Source: Anarhynchus alexandrinus
Taxonomy: Eukaryota; Chordata; Aves; Charadriiformes; Charadriidae
Length of the DNA stretch: 64,000 nucleotides
Assembly: GCA_008711295.1 (NCBI GenBank)
Contig: VUYV01000008.1
Location: forward strand, 2,395,000-2,458,999
Reading direction: 5' to 3'
The translations under genes were made by a program, and so were the position numbers. Below, one piece after another: positions 40,339 through 49,719 of this stretch. How positions within the stretch are numbered: position 1 is the stretch's first letter; each line of letters starts with the position of its first letter. Below the pieces are notes generated by a model. That model did no database searches. It was given only the letters and a program-made list of their open reading frames with translations, and was not told the DNA's origin.

Positions 40339-40380
40339 TATCTCATTATCTACGGATAATTATCTAGAGATAATGAGATA
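40339..40380. promoter_or_regulatory. Nested palindrome with four GATA motifs
   Basis: A perfect 13-bp inverted repeat (TATCTCATTATCT at 40339-40351 and its complement at 40368-40380) flanks a spacer that itself holds the palindrome GATAATTATC at 40355-40364. Each arm and each half of the inner palindrome carries a GATA core. The structure is read directly; a regulatory role is inference. Confidence 0.5.
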
Positions 40381-42335
40381 CCTACATCTATGGTTTACCA
40401 GGTCTCATCTTTATTGCTTTCCCGGGGCAGTGAGTGGTGCAGGTTGTTTTATTTTGGTTACGAATAACTGGAGGCCCCCATGTGATGTAAATCAAAGTTT
40501 CGAAGGAGGCGAAGCTGGCACAACGCTGGGCAAGCAACCGGCCCTGCCTGTGCCTTATTTTCTCCTTAAATCATCCCAAAAGGTCACCTTTCCCTGGGTG
40601 GAGGGAGGTTCAGAGCAAGGGTGGGGGGGGGGGNGGAGAAGGTGTAAAAGCTGCCCCCTGCCACCAGACAACCCTCCACCCTCCTCCCTCCGGCTCCCCC
40701 GGCACTGCTCCCCGTTTTCCATCGCTCGCCGGCACCTCGTGAGACTCGGCCCCTCTCCTCCATCCCGGCTGAGCGTGGGGAACAGGCAAAGTGTAAATTA
40801 AGACCGTCTGTGTAGCTCTCTTACTCCAATTAGCTCGATAATTAGTGCCTCATCAAGGACGTGGCTGCCTCCAAGGATGCCTCGGAGGCGAGAGCTGCTA
40901 ACGAGGCCGGGAGGTCCCCTGCAGGAGCTGTGGGATGGGGTTGAAGCCACCTCTTGTCTGCTTGGTCAGAGTGATGGGTGCTGGTGTCCCAAATTCCCTG
41001 CGGTACCCCGGGGGGGGATCTGCCTTCATCCCGCACGGGACGTGCTCCAGATGCAGAAGAAGACCCATCACCCGCTGCCCTCAAACGGTTCCCCAGCCAA
41101 AAAAACAAAGCCACGGCGTCCTGCGGCATCGGGGACCACGCAGCTGCAGAAACCCCAACCTCCCCCTGCTGCAGCCCCGCTCCCGGGGCCGACCCGCTCA
41201 CCGCCTTCCCACGCTCGCTTCTGGTGTGGCCGAGCAGAAATCAAACACATTTCCACGAAAACCTTCTTGGGGTCTTGAGGAAACCAGGGGCAGCTTGCTG
41301 CTGAGACCCTGAAACCATGGGACCTCCTCTACAAGACCCCACTGCCACCTCTCAGCGTCTCCCCGGGAGAGCATCCGCAGGGATGCTGGTCCAGCGGGCA
41401 TCTCTGGTTATCCGCTTGGCCTTCATTTGGCTGATTTGAGGGTTGCTAGGTGGTTTGAGGAGGCAAGAGGGATTTTTCTTGCCACCGCATAAGCAGCCGG
41501 TCCCGCTCCAAAGCCCACCCAGGCACTAGGAGCAAACCCAAGGCCTTTTTGGAAGGATGCGGTGTTTAAAAACTTGGTAGCTGGAGCACTGGGACGTGTC
41601 TTTGCCGTGTCCGGGCGCTGGGTACCACAGAGCCTCCCCCATCACTCGGACCACTGGTCCCGCATCCCTCCGGGTACTGCCCTCCAAAAGGGGGTTAACT
41701 CCCCCTTGGGGGTTTTAATTAGCTCCAGGGCAAATTGGGGAGTGCAAGCTGGGACAAGAACCCACCTTTTTGGGGTGGGGGAGAGGTGGTGTGGTTGGGG
41801 AGGGAGCCGGACCTCCATCCCCATCCCCATCCCCATCCCTGCAAGGGGTGGACCCCACGAGCGGGTGTCCCACCTCGGGGCCCGGCGTTTCGGGGGAGCC
41901 GTGGCGGGAAGGCGGCGGCGGGCAATCTGAAGGCAGCAGGTTTCCTGCGCGCCGGGAGGGAGCCCGAACACGGCAAAACCACAGATCAAATCGCCCCAAG
42001 CGATGAACCCGGAGATAGGCGCCATGGCTGCCGGGGCTGAGAAGCCTCAAAAAGAAAATTGGAAACCACACGGCCAAAATTTGAGTAATTCAGTTGAACT
42101 CTCACCTTTTCCAGGCTTGGGTGATGCATCAAAGCCCCGCCCCGTGGCCTCAGGGCTGCCCATGCTGGTCCCCATCAGCCGGGTCCCCAAGCCCCCCCCA
42201 TCCCTGGGGTGCTCGCCCACCATGGAGGATGCTGGAGGGGCGAAGAGTTTCCGCCGTGTCCCGGCAGCGTCAGAGCCGGGAATCACCACCCGTCTTTCCC
42301 CAAAGGCTGTTTTCCCAAGTGCTTATGTCTTAAAA
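40381..42335. other. Intergenic, no gene seen
   Basis: A G-run with a single unresolved base (40634) suggests a sequencing problem. A (CCCCAT)n run lies near 41815-41842. Open frames are GC-driven and unrecognised. Confidence 0.45.
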
Positions 42336-42682
42336 AAAATAATAATAATAAAAAAGAAATTAAAAAGAAAAGAAATTTAAAAAGAGATTTAAAAAAAGAA
42401 ATGAAAAAAGAAATTAAAAAAGAAATTAAAAAGAAGTTAAAAAGAAATTTAAAAGAAAAGAAATTTAAAAAAGAAATTTAAAAAGAAATTTAAAAAAGAA
42501 ATTAAAAAGAAATTTTAAAAAGAAATTAAAAAAAGAAATGAGAAAAAGAAATGAAAAAGAAATGAAAAAAGAAATTAAAAAGAAGTTAAAAAAGAAATTA
42601 AAAAGAAACTTTAAAAAGAAATTAAAATAAGAAAATAAAGAAATTTTTAAAATTTTAAAATATTTTAAAAGAAATTAAAAAG
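42336..42682. repeat. A-rich array of AAAGAAATT-like units
   Basis: About 350 bases composed almost only of A, G and T, dominated by variants of AAAGAAATTTAAA with period near 11-13. Open frames through it encode only lysine-, isoleucine- and glutamate-rich low-complexity peptide and are not treated as genes. Confidence 0.9.
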
Positions 42683-44377
42683 TGGTTTCTTTTGAGTCTG
42701 GTGTCTACTGTGCTCATGGTGCTCGGTAAGGAGCAGGTTTTGTCGCCGCTCGGCCAATTTCGGTTGCTAATGAAGAGATGAATCACGCAGGAAGTGGAGA
42801 GAGAAGGAAATTCTCAGCGAAAAGAAGAAAACAGAGCAGGTAGCTGCTCAGGGGGCAGGCAGAGACACCCCCCCCCCCCCCGCCACTCTACAGAAATGTG
42901 TGACCCTGAGTTATTTCAAGAGGGAAAATAATGTGTGTTTTGGAGTAAGTCGTCATAAAAACGAAACGTCCTCCAGAAATGAGAGGAGGCTGCTGTGAAA
43001 AACCTCATACCGTACATCACGGCGTTTAAGTCTTTTTAGGAGGAAAAGGATATTGCAGAAATTACAGATTTTTAAAAAAAAAAAAAAAAAAAGCCCCATC
43101 AAAGCGGAAACCAGGGAGAAGATTTGGGTGAGGTTTGGTTTGAGGAGTTCAGCTGAATGACGGGCAGCAGAGACGTGTCCACCTACAGGTGTTTCTGGCG
43201 TCAGGTTAAGCGAGTGCATTAACCGGCTCGAGCTTAAAGGGATTATCTGCCACGCTGAGCGAGTTGCACTCCTGTCCAGCCAGGTGAAAATCAACGCTGA
43301 TACGTTCTTATGACCATAACTCCAAATAATAAACCTTACTACCCTCCCATTCGCTCGCTTTATAATAACCACCATTTATTACATACTAATACAGAACATC
43401 CAATAATTAAATATATAATAATTATTCCAGAATTGCGTTACAATTTGACCAAAGGAAACAACGCAGCGGCTCATGATCGATGAACTCCCGACGGAGCAAT
43501 CGCGTGTCAACACCAGAGCTGAGGGACTGGAAACGCAGAGCCGGCTCCTCCCAGCTACTTATTTTCTTTGCAGGAATCAACTGGTGCTGCCACAAAACTG
43601 CTATAAATTAAATATAAGCCGTAAGGGAAGAAAGAATGGTTGGTGAGGCCAAGGAGAGGAGAATTCAAGCGCTGGCTTCTCGGTCTTTGTTCAATAAGGT
43701 CTTTAATCACCTGTATTTATAATTAGGTGCATTCCTGAGCCCTGTGCTGAATTGGGGCCAAAAAGAGCGTGAGCGGGTTCGTACCTCTCGGAGAGGTAAA
43801 TCCGTTCTTAAAATGATCCGTGCAGCCCATTCCCTATCAATAATCATCGCGTCACCTTTACATTAACGTAAAGCTCATTCTCTGGGGAAAGCTCCACAGG
43901 AACCACTTTCCTCCCCATCCTACCTGCCAGCCGACGGCATTTTGAGGCACCTCTGCACTGCAGGAGCAGCTTGGGCTATTTGGGAAGAAAAGGCTATTTA
44001 AAAAGTAGAAATCTTTATGTCTCACTCAGAAATCTTGACTTCTCGTGGCTGGTGGGTGCTCAGCCTCTGCCACCACTTCGCTCCATGTCCTTGGGCAACT
44101 CACTTAATCCGGCAGCATCTGTGTCACTGGGTTAATCGTATTTATGGGCCTTTTTATGAGGGTTAATTATTAGTTGGGGAATGTTTGCACGGACCTTTTC
44201 AGACACGACTCCTCGGATAAACGCTAAACGTTTGTGCCGGCAAATAGACTTGGGGCTCGACCCTTTGTGCTCTGTGGGGGTCCCCTGTGTGTGTGTGTGT
44301 GGGGGGTTAAATCCAGGAGGAGAGTCTTTTCTTTGGGGCGGGGCGGCTAAAAACCATCCCCACCCCAGACCGTCAGA
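42683..44377. other. Intergenic region with AT-rich islands
   Basis: In contrast to the surrounding GC-rich sequence, 43300-43440 and 43680-43880 are AT-rich and non-repetitive, with TAAT and TTTATTA-type motifs. They could be conserved non-coding elements. A poly(A) run lies at 43073-43092 and a (GT)n run near 44285-44301. No coding exon seen. Confidence 0.4.
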
Positions 44378-45022
44378 GACTGCCTGCAATGGGGGCTCCC
44401 CAATATGGGGGGGTCCTCCCTAATGGGGACTCCCTGCAATGGGGGCTCCTCCCTGATAGGGACTGTCTGCAATGGGGGTTCCCCTTAATGGGGGATCCTC
44501 CCTAAAGGGGACTGCCTGTGATGAGGTTTCCCTTTAATGGGGGATTCTCCCGAATGGGGACTGGCTGCAATGGGGGCTCCCCAGTATGGGGGGTCCTCCC
44601 TAAAGCAGACTGCCTGCAATGGGGTCTCCTCCCTGATAAGTGCCTCCGTACAATGGGGTCTCCCCTTAATGAGGGGTCCTCCCTAATGGGGACTGCCTGC
44701 AACGGGGGGAGTCCTCCCTTATAGGGACTGCCTGCAATGGGGGCTCCCCCTTAATGGGGCGTCCTCCCTAAAGGGGACTGCCTGCAACAGGGGATCCTCC
44801 CTGATAGGGTCTCCGTATAATGGGGGTTCCCCTTAATGGGGGGTCCTCCCTTATAGGGACTGCCTGCCATGGGGGTCGTCCCTGATAGGTTCTCCGTACA
44901 ATGGGGACTCCCCTAAATGTGTCTTCCCCCCAGCTCAGCCTCCCCATACGGCTACTCCTCCATCACGGGGGACTTGCTGCAACGGGGACCCTCCCATAAC
45001 AGGGGCTCCCCGTAACGGGGAG
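44378..45022. repeat. Complex minisatellite upstream of C15orf39
   Basis: Composite tandem repeat built of short modules such as GACTGCCTGCAATGGGG, CTCCCCTTAATGGGG and TCCTCCCTAATGGGG in varying order. It decays towards 45022, next to the CpG-rich sequence at the putative C15orf39 first exon. Confidence 0.9.
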
Positions 45023-45029
45023 AGGGGGG

Positions 45030-45560
45030 GTGGGGATTACCCTGTACCGAAGGTCCCCTCTCCGAGCGGGGCGGGCAGAGCCCCGACCAGCTCAGCGCAC
45101 ATGTGGCGGGCTGGGCTTGGCTATCCCATCCCGTCCCGTCCCATCCCATCCCCTCCTCCGGCCGGCCCACACGCACACCCAGCCCTCCTCCTCCTCGTTC
45201 TCCTCCTCCTCCTCCTCCNNNNNNNNNNNNNNGCCCCCCGCCGCCGCCGCCGCCGCCGAGCCCCCCGCCCGGCCCCGTAGAGATGCTCCGGGGGATGCTG
45301 CACCGCGCCGCCGCCGCAGGTAAGTCCGGGGGACGGGACAAGGCGGGGACCTACCGGAGCCGGAGGGATACGGGGCTCCGGTCCCCGCCAAGCCGGGCGG
45401 GTGGCGGGAGAGCGGGGTGACACCGGGGACCCCCCAGCCGCGCCGTCCCCCGCTTGCCTTTGGGCTCCCCTGGGGAGGGTGAAGCTCCCACCCGGGGCGG
45501 GAGGGGGATGCACTGCAGGAGGGTCCCCCCCCGCACTTTCCTGTACCCTAGGTTAACGTT
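45030..45560 (+). promoter_or_regulatory. C15orf39: CpG-rich stretch, probable C15orf39 promoter and first exon
   Basis: GC- and CpG-rich sequence with CCATCCCGTCCCG-type C-rich runs, a (CTC)n run, a 14-base gap and a (CCG)n run, ending in a consensus donor CAG|GTAAGT at 45319/45320. No matching acceptor for that donor occurs before 49659, where the C15orf39 coding exon begins, so the simplest reading is a first exon ending at 45319. An ATG lies at 45283 within it. The transcription start is not determined. Confidence 0.6.
45219..45232. other. Assembly gap of 14 N between CCT and CCG repeats
   Basis: Fourteen unresolved bases separate a (CTC)n run on the left from a (CCG)n run on the right. 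The gap size is arbitrary as far as the sequence shows. Confidence 0.95.
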
Positions 45561-46092
45561 TTCCTGCAGATCATCTGTTTCTCGTTGGGCGATGCAGGGA
45601 AAAATGGGCTTCAGGCTCCGGTTCCAGGGTTTTTACCCATTTATGGACACTTTGGATGAGGCGGCTGATGCACAACGTGTACGCGGGGCCAAAAGCGCCT
45701 TCACCCTCCCCTGCGAGACCATAAACCCACCCAGGGTCATTTTGGTGCTCAGGGTAGCATTGCCCACGCATGCAGTTCAGAGGGGATGGAAAGACGGACA
45801 GTGAGTCCGTCCATCCGTCCCTCGCCAGGTCGGTGCCTCGTGGCCGGGCGGGGGGGTGCGATGCTGCGACGCCCCGGGGGTCTGCGAGCAACCGCGGTGT
45901 CCCTGCCCCAGCCTGGGAGGGGACGCTGATGGGTCGGAGTCNTTTTCGGGAATAACAACCCAAATTGCAATACAAGCGATGGCTTGCTGCACGTGTTCGG
46001 TGAGGATACTGTCTTAAAAAACAGCTGCTTTGGTCCCAGTGAAGGCTCCGGCTGCGCTTTTGCCTACCTGGGAAAAGCTCGGGACCTGCAAA

Positions 46093-46976
46093 CTTTCTGG
46101 AAGGGGGATACGGTATGAAATGAGGGAGCTGCAACCCCCTGAGGCCTCTTGTTTGCTCCCCCAAATGACCGCAACGGGGTGATGGGGGGGGGAGCCTCGC
46201 CAGCGATCGCATCCAAACCCACCGGGGAGATGGGAAAGGTGACCTCCTCGGCAGGGAGCCAAAGTCCCCGCGATTGTGAAACCAATCTTGCAGCCGAACG
46301 GGAAACCTCCTTCTTACCGGGAGAGAAGTCCACTCGCTTCGGGGTGACACGGGGAAAGCCCCCTCCGTTGGTGACCCTCCGCCGCAGAGACCCCGGGGAG
46401 CATCTTGGAGGGCTTTGGGGGGGCTGTGGGACAGCCGGGGCTGCCCGATGCCAGCGGGTTTACGAGATTTTTGGGTTTTATTTCTTGATTCCTGCGGGCT
46501 GGCTGGGAGTTGGCGGCTGTTTCTTGGCATCACNCTTTCTGGAAGGGGGATACGGTATGAAATGAGGGAGCTGCAACCCCCTGAGGCCTCTTGTTTGCTC
46601 CCCCAAATGACCGCAACGGGGTGATGGGGGGGGGAGCCTCGCCAGCGATCGCATCCAAACCCACCGGGGAGATGGGAAAGGTGACCTCCTCGGCAGGGAG
46701 CCAAAGTCCCCGCGATTGTGAAACCAATCTTGCAGCCGAACGGGAAACCTCCTTCTTACCGGGAGAGAAGTCCACTTGCTTCGGGGTGACACGGGGAAAG
46801 CCCCCTCCGTTGGTGACCCTCCGCCGCAGAGACCCCGGGGAGCATCTTGGAGGGCTTTGGGGGGGGCTGTGGGACAGCCGGGGCTGCCCGATGCCAGCGG
46901 GTTTACGAGATTTTTGGGTTTTATTTCTTGATTCCTGCGGGCTGGCTGGGAGTTGGCGGCTGTTTCTTGGCATCAC
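46093..46976. repeat. Tandem duplication with N at the junction, likely assembly artefact
   Basis: Copy one is 46093-46533 and copy two is 46535-46976, both starting CTTTCTGGAAGGGGGATACG and ending TTTCTTGGCATCAC. By eye they differ by one C/T substitution (46336 area against 46777 area) and one extra G in a G-run. A single N at 46534 separates them. Near-identity plus an N at the exact join is what an unmerged contig or haplotype overlap looks like. Confidence 0.9.
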
Positions 46977-48501
46977 GTGGCGACGGAGGGGGCGGGAGGC
47001 CGCGGTGAGAGGCGTCCTGCTTATTTACCGCCGCGTTAGGGCATCATCGCATCCTGGGGAGGAAATGCCGGGGAGCCGCCGCGCTTGTCGCCTGACTGCC
47101 CCGGCGGTAACAGACACGGCCGCGCTTGTTCGGAGCTGTCGGAGCAAAAAGAGATGGCTGAGCCATCCTTGGCAGCCTCGGAGCCCTGGTGGAGGGGGCA
47201 TGGGGAGCGTTCCCGTGCCCTTTCGGCATCCGAAATGCGGCAGATAAAGCTGGCTGCGGCCCGCAAGGGCTTATCAGGGAGGTTTTGCCTGCACGCAGCG
47301 GGGCGGCACGTGCTTTTTTTTTTTTTAAATTTAGTTTTACTTTTCTCCCCTCCCGCCCAACCGGCCCCTCGCGGGAAAAACCCCTGCGAAGGAGAGGGAG
47401 GGGGGGGAAAAAGAAGTTAAAAAAGAGGAATAAATCGGTTGGGTTTAACCACCCACTGCTTTCCCTGGCCACGGGGTTTCGGTATCACAAGCATCGGTAA
47501 CACCACATGTGTTAGCGTTCACCCAGGCATTCCCCCCCGGCCCCAATTCCCGGGTGCCCCTCTCCCCTCCCCCAGCTCCAGCAGCTCTCCCGTGGTGGGG
47601 AGAAAGGGGCCATCACTGCACCGGCTGCAAAGGGATAGTCCCGGAGGGGAAGATGTGATGCAGAGCTGTTTTCTCAGGTCTCAAAAGGCACAGGTGTAGG
47701 GACAGCCCCAGTGTGTTTCGTAGAAAGAGGGAGCCCATTAGTGCCCTCATCTAATGAGGTTAATGAGCTCAACCCCTATCAGACATCAGAGAAGCCACGT
47801 GCCTGGCTCCGGCCACCGCGGTGGGATGACTTGCTCTGCCCCGCAAGGCTGGGATGGGAAACAGGTGGGAAAGGGTTGGGGTGTTCCCCAGGGGAAAGGC
47901 CCCCTCATAACGGGGTCTTTTCCCTCCTTCTCACGGGAAAAGGGGTCTCTGTGGTGCGGTTGCAGATGATTTGGGAAGGGGGCGATTGCGGCGGCGCTGC
48001 CGACGTGCCCACTGGCATCACCCGGTCCCGCGGTGACGGCAGGGCCGGTTGCACAACGACCCCGACGCTGCGGGTTTTGTAGATGGGTGCGTTTCGGGGA
48101 AAGGGGAAAAAGCAGCGGGGAAACGTGGGAAGTCACAAGATCCCGGGTTTCTGGCCCAGCTTGTCCACCCCGAGCGTCGTCACGGCGTGGAAGGGATCCC
48201 ACGCTGGCGTCTCCCTCCCACGCAGCGTCTCCCGGGGAGACGCATTTAAACACCACCCTCCTGAGAGGTCCCTCTCGGCCGCTGGTGGGTCGGCAGAGCT
48301 GGAGGGGAAAATAATCCACTTTGGGGACATCCCCCCAGCTCCCGCTCCACATCCTCCCAGTCGGGGTGTAAGGAAAGCCCTTGGCTCGTTTTGGGGTAGC
48401 CACGTGGCAATGTGCAGTCAGCTTCTCCTGGAATGAACCCCTGAAATATCTCAGCCAGCAGCAACACCACTGGTCCGGGGTGAGGAGGGACTGTTTGGCT
48501 G

Positions 48502-49145
48502 TGCTGGGAGGCTGCTGGGTGATGTTTGGCTGTGCTTGGGAGATGCTGGGTGATGTTTGGCCATGCTGGGAGGATGCTGAGCCATGGTCCAGCAATGCTC
48601 AGGTGGGTCTTGGGGCTTCTTGGGTGACGTACATGATGCTCAGGTGATGCTGGGAGGATACTGGGTGATGGTCCAGTGAAGGTCATGGGGCTCAAGCGAT
48701 GCTCAGGTGTCCCAGTGGGATGCTGGGCAGTACTGGGGGGATGCTGGGGGATGCCAGGAGATACTGGGGGGATACTGGCGATGCCCAGGGGATGCGGGGC
48801 CATGCTGGGACGGTCTGCCAGCTCCACCTGCTGGCACACACCGCCTGGGACCGCAGGACAGCACCCGGGCCCCAAAATCAACAACAAAAGCAACAGCCCC
48901 AAATCCAAAGAGACCATAAGGGAGAGGGTCCTCCTGAGCCGCAGGCTGCTGCGCTGGGGGAAAAGCCTCCAATTAGCTTGAAAGGGGAAACTGGGGGTGG
49001 AATTTGGGGCACTTTGTGCCTCGCTGTAGTCTGGTGGCTCCTCACCGGAGCTGACCCAGCTTTGCTCCCCGCTGCCTGCAACAGACGCTCATTGAGGCTG
49101 TGAAACCAAAGCGGCGAGAGGTTTCCAGGGCTTTTCCAAGGAGAC
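48502..49145 (+). repeat. Left copy of a 0.64-kb direct duplication
   Basis: Matches 60825-61458 in the same orientation. The first 373 bases (48502-48874) look identical by eye; the remainder has scattered substitutions and about ten bases of length difference. The left half is an imperfect GATGCTGGG minisatellite. This copy is in the probable C15orf39 first intron, about 0.5 kb before the coding exon. Confidence 0.95.
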
Positions 49146-49719
49146 GGACGGAGAAATGCTGAGCCAGATTGCCAGGATCCACCCCCCCCGTCCCCTGCCA
49201 GCTTCGGGCTCCCACCCTGGTCATCACTGAGGGAGGGGAGCTCCTGACAGCATCCCCAACTTCCACTCTGAGGGTCACATATTGCTTCTCAATTGGGGTG
49301 TGGTGGGTTGTTGGGGTTTTTTTTAGGATGTCTGCCAGGTGCCGGGAGGATGGGAGAAGGGAAGCGAGTCCCTGTTGCCCCTGGCAGAGGCTGGCTGTGG
49401 GATGAGCGGGGCTTTCCATGGCTCCCTCCCTCTCCTTTAGTCTTCCAGCGGGACGCTGAGCCTCACAAATGAATACAGAAAAGCTGCGAGTGAAAACCAA
49501 CATGCTTTCTCCAGTGCTTTCTCCAGCCAGTGTGTGGGGCAAGGTGACTTTTGGGGAGTTCTTGGCGGACACTGTCACCCTGTGCCATCCCACCGCGGGC
49601 TGAGTGCTTCCCGTGGGGAACTTGATTTGCTCACGATATTTTCTCTCTCTGCTGCTCAGGAAGGCCAGCTCACCTCTCCCGTCACGCACCCCGGTCGGGA
49701 CGCCGGCAGCAACGTATAG

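Larger units (their letters stand above)
45320..49659 (+). other. C15orf39: Probable first intron of C15orf39
   Basis: Bounded by the donor at 45320 and the acceptor at 49658-49659. It contains a 441-bp tandem duplication with an N at its junction (46093-46976), a single unresolved base at 45942, and the left copy of a direct duplication shared with the COMMD4 promoter (48502-49145). No coding exon recognised. Confidence 0.55.

Noticed and set aside
42209..42481. Lysine-rich open frame in the A-rich array
   Set aside because: Direct translation of the AAAGAAATT repeat.
45571..46704. 377-residue minus-strand frame
   Set aside because: Crosses two unresolved bases and the suspect tandem duplication, so its length is produced by the assembly error.
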